Below are positions 59,529 through 64,000 of a stretch of 64,000 nucleotides of DNA, one piece after another. The notes below the pieces were generated by a model, which saw only the letters and a program-made list of their open reading frames with translations, was not told where the DNA came from and made no database searches. The stretch lies in the NCBI RefSeq assembly GCF_047600445.1, contig NZ_JASGKT010000001.1:1-64000 (forward strand). The letters run 5' to 3'. Position 1 is the stretch's first letter. Every line of letters begins with the position of its first letter. Made by a program: the position numbers and the translations under genes. This stretch comes from Piscinibacter sp047600445. GTDB lineage: Bacteria > Pseudomonadota > Gammaproteobacteria > Burkholderiales > Burkholderiaceae_C.

Positions 59529-60115
59529 CCCCACGCCCGTCCCCGAGCCTGTCCCTGATCGCCGCCGCGCTGCTCGCCGCTTGCGGCGGCGGCGGCAACC
59601 CGCTGGCCAACCCCGACTCGGTCGCGAACCCGGGGCAGACCACGGGCCAGAAGCTGTCGTTCATTTATTTCCAGCGCTGCATCAATCCGATCTACCTGAT
59701 GCCGCTGTCGGTCAACCAGAATGGCGTGGTGACCACCAACACCTGCGCCAGCGTCGGCTGCCACGACGACGCCAAGGGCACCGGCGGTGCGCTGCGCCTG
59801 ATCGGCGCGGCGCAGCCGGTCGACCTGGCGGACCCGGCCAACACGCCCGACGCGGTGCGCGCGACCGACATGTACAAGAACTTCTATTCCTCGCAGGGCG
59901 CGACGGTGATCGGCGCGCCCGCCGAGAGCCGCCTGCTCGCCAAGCCGCTGCTGACCACGCTGCACGGCGGCGGCCGGATCTTCTTCGACCTCGACGACGC
60001 CAACGCGAAGCGCATCGCCTACTGGATCGGCCGGCCCATGCCGCAGGGCCAGGACGAGTTCAGCGTCGCCGGCAACAGCATGCTCTCCGCCAGCGGCGAG
60101 TGCCTCGACCAATGA
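59525..60115 (+). CDS. Lipoprotein with a CX4CH motif
   Basis: 196 residues: lipobox LLAAC (Cys20), then a Gly/Asn/Pro linker and a small domain containing CASVGCH (Cys74-Cys79-His80), a CX4CH spacing known from some c-type cytochromes, and Cys52/Cys194 nearby. The family is not recognised, but the upstream partner has three normal CXXCH motifs and overlaps it by ATGA, so haem binding is plausible. It also overlaps the next gene by ATGA. Confidence 0.8.
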   Translation: MTPRPSPSLSLIAAALLAACGGGGNPLANPDSVANPGQTTGQKLSFIYFQRCINPIYLMPLSVNQNGVVTTNTCASVGCHDDAKGTGGALRLIGAAQPVDLADPANTPDAVRATDMYKNFYSSQGATVIGAPAESRLLAKPLLTTLHGGGRIFFDLDDANAKRIAYWIGRPMPQGQDEFSVAGNSMLSASGECLDQ

Positions 60116-60888
60116 CGCGGCCCTCGCACCGGGGGGCACGCGCCCTCGCCGCGCTCGCGCTCGGCATGGCCGCCGCCGGCGCGGCGCTGCCCGCCCTCGC
60201 CGCCGACGAGGCGCCGCGCACCGAGCGCCTGCAGGTCACCGACCCCTACCTCGAAATGCGCACCGGCCCGGGCCGCGGCTACCCGATCCACCACGTCGCG
60301 GCGCGCTCCGAGTGGGTCGAGATCGAGCTGCGCTACACCGACTGGTACAAGGTGCGCGCCGAGAACGGCCGCGAGGGCTGGGTGCACCGCCGCCAGCTCG
60401 CCACCACGCTGACCGACGCCGGCGTGGCGCGCAGCTTCCGCGACATCGCCTTCGACGACTACCTGCGGCGCCGCGTCGAGTTCGGCGCCGCCTGGGGCCA
60501 CTTCAAGAAGGAGCCGATGCTCAAGTTCTGGGCCGGCTACAAGCTGTCGGAGTCCATCGGCATCGAGGCCACGCTCGGGCAGGTGCAGGGCGTGTACTCC
60601 GGCACCACCTTCTGGCACGTCAACCTGCAGCTCGAGCCCTTCTCCGACCAGCGCATCTCGCCCTTCTTCGCGGCCGGCGTGGGCAACTTCAAGAACATCC
60701 CGAACACCAGCCTGGTCTCGGCGACCACCACCGACGCCAAGCTCGCCAACGCCTCGATCGGCGTGCGCTACTACCTGACCGAGCGCTTCGTGCTGCGCGC
60801 CGACTACTCGATCTACACCGCCTTCCTGAACGACAACCGCTCGGGCGAGTACCGCGCGCTGACCGGCGGCCTGTCGTTCTTCTTCTGA
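60112..60888 (+). CDS. SH3-domain and outer-membrane beta-barrel protein
   Basis: 258 residues. A signal peptide (LAALALGMAAAGAALPALAA) is followed by a bacterial SH3 domain (YLEMRTGPGRGYPIHHVAAR, GREGWVHRRQLATTL) and then a barrel of about eight strands ending YRALTGGLSFFF. The C-terminal pattern (VLRADYSIYTAFLNDNRSGE) resembles the outer-membrane barrel family first described in myxobacteria (TIGR04565-like). Coupled to the upstream lipoprotein gene. Confidence 0.82.
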   Translation: MTRPSHRGARALAALALGMAAAGAALPALAADEAPRTERLQVTDPYLEMRTGPGRGYPIHHVAARSEWVEIELRYTDWYKVRAENGREGWVHRRQLATTLTDAGVARSFRDIAFDDYLRRRVEFGAAWGHFKKEPMLKFWAGYKLSESIGIEATLGQVQGVYSGTTFWHVNLQLEPFSDQRISPFFAAGVGNFKNIPNTSLVSATTTDAKLANASIGVRYYLTERFVLRADYSIYTAFLNDNRSGEYRALTGGLSFFF

Positions 60889-60914
60889 GCCCGACTTCGA
60901 GAACAACACCCACC

Positions 60915-61553
60915 ATGCGCCTGCCTCTCGCCCTCCTCGCCGCCGCGCTCGCCGCCCCGGCCCTCGCCCAGACCGCCGCGCCCGCGCAGCCCGCCAACGA
61001 GCAGGTGATCGTGCCGGAGGTGCAGCGCCGCGACGTGCGCATCCCGCAGTTCCCGTCCAAGGACTTCGAGGTCGGCCTGCTGGTGGGCACCTACGCCACG
61101 CAGAGCTTCGGCGCCAGCGCGGTGGGCGGCGTGCGCCTGGGCTACCACCTGAGCGAAGACTTCTTCGTCGAGGGCGTCTACGCGCAGACCAAGGTCAGCG
61201 ACAAGACCTTCACCGAGATCTTCCCCGGCTCCGGCCCGCTGGCCGACACCGACAAGAAGCTCAGCTACTACAACGTCTCGGCCGGCTACAACCTGTTCCC
61301 GGGCGAGATCTTCCTCGGCAGCAAGTACGCCAAGGCCTCGTCGATCTACGTGATCGGCGGTGTCGGCAGCACCAAGTTCGCCAACCAGCGCAAGCAGACC
61401 TTCAACGTCGGCTTCGGCTTCCGCGTGCTGTTCAGCGACCGCTGGGCGGTGCGCGTCGACGTGCGCGACCACATCTTCAGCTACGACCTGCTGGGCGCGC
61501 GCCAGAACACCCAGAACATCGAGCTGACCACCGGCTTCGCCTACTACTTCTGA
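60915..61553 (+). CDS. Outer-membrane beta-barrel protein
   Basis: 212 residues: signal peptide LALLAAALAAPALAQ, a short periplasmic stretch (VIVPEVQRRDVRIPQFPSKD), then a barrel (FEVGLLVGTYATQSFGASAV through IELTTGFAYYF, C-terminal Phe). It shares the final-strand pattern (RVDVRDHIFSYDLLGARQNT) with the preceding gene product, suggesting related barrels that may work together. It starts 26 bases after that gene. Confidence 0.85.
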   Translation: MRLPLALLAAALAAPALAQTAAPAQPANEQVIVPEVQRRDVRIPQFPSKDFEVGLLVGTYATQSFGASAVGGVRLGYHLSEDFFVEGVYAQTKVSDKTFTEIFPGSGPLADTDKKLSYYNVSAGYNLFPGEIFLGSKYAKASSIYVIGGVGSTKFANQRKQTFNVGFGFRVLFSDRWAVRVDVRDHIFSYDLLGARQNTQNIELTTGFAYYF

Positions 61554-61561
61554 ACCCCGCC

Positions 61562-62091
<530 letters not shown>

Positions 62092-62095
<4 letters not shown>

Positions 62096-62346
62096 TGGAC
62101 ACAAAACGCTCCGCCTTCCTCGCCGCGCTGGGCGCCACGGCCCTGCTGGCCGGCTGCTCGTCGTGGCGCATGCCCTCGCTGCCCGAGCCCTGGGTCAAGC
62201 CCTACGAGCGCGAGCGCCTGGCCGACCCGATCATGAAACCCGGCAGCGACGGCCTGGCCGCGCGGCACCGCGAGCACGTGCTGGTGGTGCGCGAGGCGGC
62301 GCGCGGCGCGAACTCGGCGCAAGGAGGCGGCTGTGGCTGCAATTGA
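62092..62346 (+). CDS. DUF4266 small lipoprotein
   Basis: 84 residues: lipobox LLAGC (Cys22), then the DUF4266 hallmark PWVKPYERERLADPIMK and a C-terminal tail rich in Gly and Cys (GGGCGCN). Function unknown. In many proteobacteria it is next to DUF3570 and ApbE genes, as here. ATG 62092 overlaps the TlpA stop codon; a second ATG follows directly. Confidence 0.88.
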
Positions 62347-62371
62347 CAGCCCCCCCCGGAGCGCCCGTGGC

Positions 62372-62390
62372 GCGCCCCCCAGGGGGGCGC
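62372..62390 (+). repeat. GC-rich inverted repeat between DUF4266 and DUF3570 genes
   Basis: GCGCCCCCC-A-GGGGGGCGC forms a strong hairpin (62372-62390; at least seven pairs after leaving a loop) within a 102-base gap that is very GC-rich. No T-run follows, so it is not a standard terminator; it may limit expression of the following gene or be a repeat element of this genome. Confidence 0.45.
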
Positions 62391-62448
62391 CGCCAGCGGC
62401 CCGGCAAAGCCGGTTCCGCGGCGGCCGCTCGACGCGTATCGGGCCCGC

Positions 62449-63546
62449 ATGACCGGACTCTCCGGCATTTGGCAACGAGTGGCGGGTTTGTTCGGCAGCC
62501 TGCTCGCGGTGGGCGGCGCCAAGGCGATCGAACTGCCCGAAGACCGCGCCGAGGGCCTGTACCACCTCTACAAGGGCGGCGGCGTCACCGCCGACGGGCC
62601 GGCGCTGCTGGTGCGCAAGAGCCTGGCCGACAAGGTCTCGCTGTCGGGCTCGTACTACGTCGACGCGGTCAGCAATGCCTCGATCGACGTGGTCACCACC
62701 GCCAGCCCCTTCAAGGAGACGCGCAAGGCCTACGACTTCGGCGTCGACTACGCCTACCGCGACTCGCTGATGACGCTGGGCGTCTACCGCAGCAAGGAGC
62801 CCGACTACCAGGCCGACAGCGTCAGCATCGACGTGGCGCAGGAGGTCTACGGCAACATGACCACCGTGGCGCTGGGCTTCACGCGCGGCGTCGACAAGGT
62901 GTTCAAGGCCGGCGAGCCGAGCTTCTCCGACAGCGCCAAGCACTGGCAGTACCGCCTGGGCATCACGCAGGTGCTGACGCCGCGCCTGCTGGGCAGCGCC
63001 AACCTCGAGGTGGTGTCGGACGACGGCTACCTCGGCAACCCCTATCGCGTGGCGCGCGTCTACGGCGCCACGGTGGCCGAGCGCAACCCGCGCACGCGCA
63101 CCAGCCGCGCGCTGAAGTTCAAGCTGATCGGCGACCTCGGCGAGCGCAACGCCGCGCGCGTCGAGTACCGCTACTTCTGGGACACCTGGGACATCAAGGC
63201 GCACACGCTGGAGGCCGGCTACAGCCGCTACGTCGGCAGCGACTGGCTGGCCGACGGCTTCGTGCGCTTCTACAAGCAGGGGCAGGCGCTGTTCTATTCC
63301 GACAACGCCACCAGCGAGACGCTGTACCTGTCGCGCAACCGCCAGCTCAGCGCCTTCCGCAGCTTCGGCCTGGGCGGCAAGCTGAGCTACACGGCCCGGC
63401 GCGTGCCCGGCCAGTACGAGCTGAAGATCGTCGGCGCCATCGAGCGCATCCGCTTCAACTACGGCAACTTCACCGACCTGCGCACCGGCAAGGCCTACGA
63501 CTTCGACGCCAACCTGCTGCAGTTGTACGTGACGGCCACCTTCTGA
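62449..63546 (+). CDS. DUF3570 outer-membrane protein
   Basis: 365 residues with a predicted signal sequence (VAGLFGSLLAVGGAKA) and alternating beta-strand pattern throughout, ending NLLQLYVTATF. The DUF3570 features are present: YHLYKGGGVTADGPALLVRK, SLSGSYYVDAVSNASIDVVT, YDFGVDYAYRDSLMTLGVYR. Members are predicted outer-membrane barrels linked to DUF4266 and ApbE genes. Function unknown. Confidence 0.88.
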   Translation: MTGLSGIWQRVAGLFGSLLAVGGAKAIELPEDRAEGLYHLYKGGGVTADGPALLVRKSLADKVSLSGSYYVDAVSNASIDVVTTASPFKETRKAYDFGVDYAYRDSLMTLGVYRSKEPDYQADSVSIDVAQEVYGNMTTVALGFTRGVDKVFKAGEPSFSDSAKHWQYRLGITQVLTPRLLGSANLEVVSDDGYLGNPYRVARVYGATVAERNPRTRTSRALKFKLIGDLGERNAARVEYRYFWDTWDIKAHTLEAGYSRYVGSDWLADGFVRFYKQGQALFYSDNATSETLYLSRNRQLSAFRSFGLGGKLSYTARRVPGQYELKIVGAIERIRFNYGNFTDLRTGKAYDFDANLLQLYVTATF

Positions 63547-63563
63547 GTCGACAAAAGAACACC

Positions 63564-64000
63564 ATGCCGCTCTTCCACCGCCTCCACCGCGCGCTCGCCG
63601 GCCTTGCGCTGGCGCTCGCCGCGCTGCCCTCCCTCGCCCAACCCGCCGCCCAGCCGGCGGCCGCACCGGCCAGCGCGGCGCCCGCCGCCAGCGCGCCGGC
63701 ATCGGGCGCGCTCGACACGCGCGTCCAGGAGGTCAAGGGCGACGTGATCCGCCTGAACCGCGACCTGCTGGTGCTGGAGGAGGAACTGCTGTTCCCCGCC
63801 AACACGCAGGTGGCCCTGTTCGTCTCGATGGACGTGGGCAAGCTGTTCCAGCTCGATTCGGTGCAGATCCGGCTCGACGACAAGCCGGTGGCCAACTACC
63901 TCTACACGCCGCTGGAAGTGACCGCGCTGCACCGCGGCGGCGTGCAGCGCATCTACCTCGGCAACCTGCGCGCCGGCACGCACGAGCTGGTGGCCTTCTT
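63564..64000 (+). CDS. Exported protein of the redox cluster, N-terminal part (cut by window edge)
   Basis: At least 145 residues beginning MPLFHRLHRALAGLALALAA, with a signal peptide ending ALPSLA before an Ala/Pro-rich linker and a beta-rich domain (VIRLNRDLLVLEEELLFPAN, VALFVSMDVGKLFQLDSVQI, RLDDKPVANYLYTPLEVTAL). I do not recognise the family. It starts 17 bases after the DUF3570 gene and continues past the right edge. Confidence 0.8.
   Translation, partial: MPLFHRLHRALAGLALALAALPSLAQPAAQPAAAPASAAPAASAPASGALDTRVQEVKGDVIRLNRDLLVLEEELLFPANTQVALFVSMDVGKLFQLDSVQIRLDDKPVANYLYTPLEVTALHRGGVQRIYLGNLRAGTHELVAF

Noticed and set aside
62346..62448. The GC-rich hairpin region as an intrinsic terminator ending the redox cluster
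   Set aside because: No T-run follows the stem and the next gene (DUF3570) is linked to DUF4266 in other genomes, so it was listed only as an inverted repeat.

Overview
The window is high-GC chromosomal DNA from a betaproteobacterium, most likely order Burkholderiales (Rubrivivax/Leptothrix/Ideonella-like). The grounds are the tRNA-tuf-secE-nusG-rplKAJL-rpoBC block running directly into rpsL-rpsG-fusA, the trpGDC-ung linkage and the E. coli-type 445-residue ArgG. No rRNA, transposase, integrase, phage gene or CRISPR array was seen.

Layout. (1) 1-16.4 kb, minus strand: information-processing genes. In transcription order from the right they are tRNA-Tyr, tRNA-Gly, tRNA-Thr, tuf, tRNA-Trp, secE, nusG, rplK, rplA, rplJ, rplL, rpoB, rpoC, then (after a terminator and an opposite-strand PIN-domain gene) rpsL, rpsG and the 5' part of fusA. 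(2) 16.4-20.5 kb: trpG-ltaE-trpD-trpC-ung, coupled by 4-base start/stop overlaps. (3) 20.5-42.0 kb: a large catabolic block between trpG and trpE. It holds a TcuA/TcuB tricarballylate-dehydrogenase pair, two LysR regulators, a nine-gene operon (branched-chain-type ABC transporter plus isomerase/epimerase/cupin/SDR/flavoprotein enzymes), a ThDP-enzyme + aldehyde-dehydrogenase pair, a steroid-dehydrogenase-like flavoprotein and a secreted esterase. Three promoters in this block share one layout with a LysR-type T-N11-A dyad exactly 50 bases from the -10 element, so they look like one regulon. (4) 42.0-43.7 kb: trpE with a short leader peptide holding Trp-Pro-Trp, probably an attenuation control. 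(5) 43.85-48.0 kb: a secreted chalcone-isomerase-like protein, three small proteins, a P1B-like ATPase without the usual CPC metal motif, and a second HMA-like protein. (6) 48.0-50.1 kb: gph and argG. (7) 50.2-53.1 kb: a GntR regulator with its palindromic operator, an ectoine-hydroxylase-like dioxygenase and an NAD-binding/SAF-domain dehydrogenase. (8) 53.1-55.3 kb: a TonB-dependent siderophore receptor with a Fur box. (9) 55.5-64 kb: an envelope redox cluster of ApbE flavin transferase, a large haem-binding propeller lipoprotein (HzsA-like), a CX4CH lipoprotein, two outer-membrane barrels, a TlpA thioredoxin, DUF4266 and DUF3570 proteins and a further exported protein cut by the window edge.

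The main observations are the catabolic block that separates trpE from trpG, its shared LysR-type promoter layout, the LivM-LivG-LivF single-polypeptide transporter, the trp leader peptide, the CPC-less ATPase with HMA-like partners, and the envelope redox cluster at the right end.
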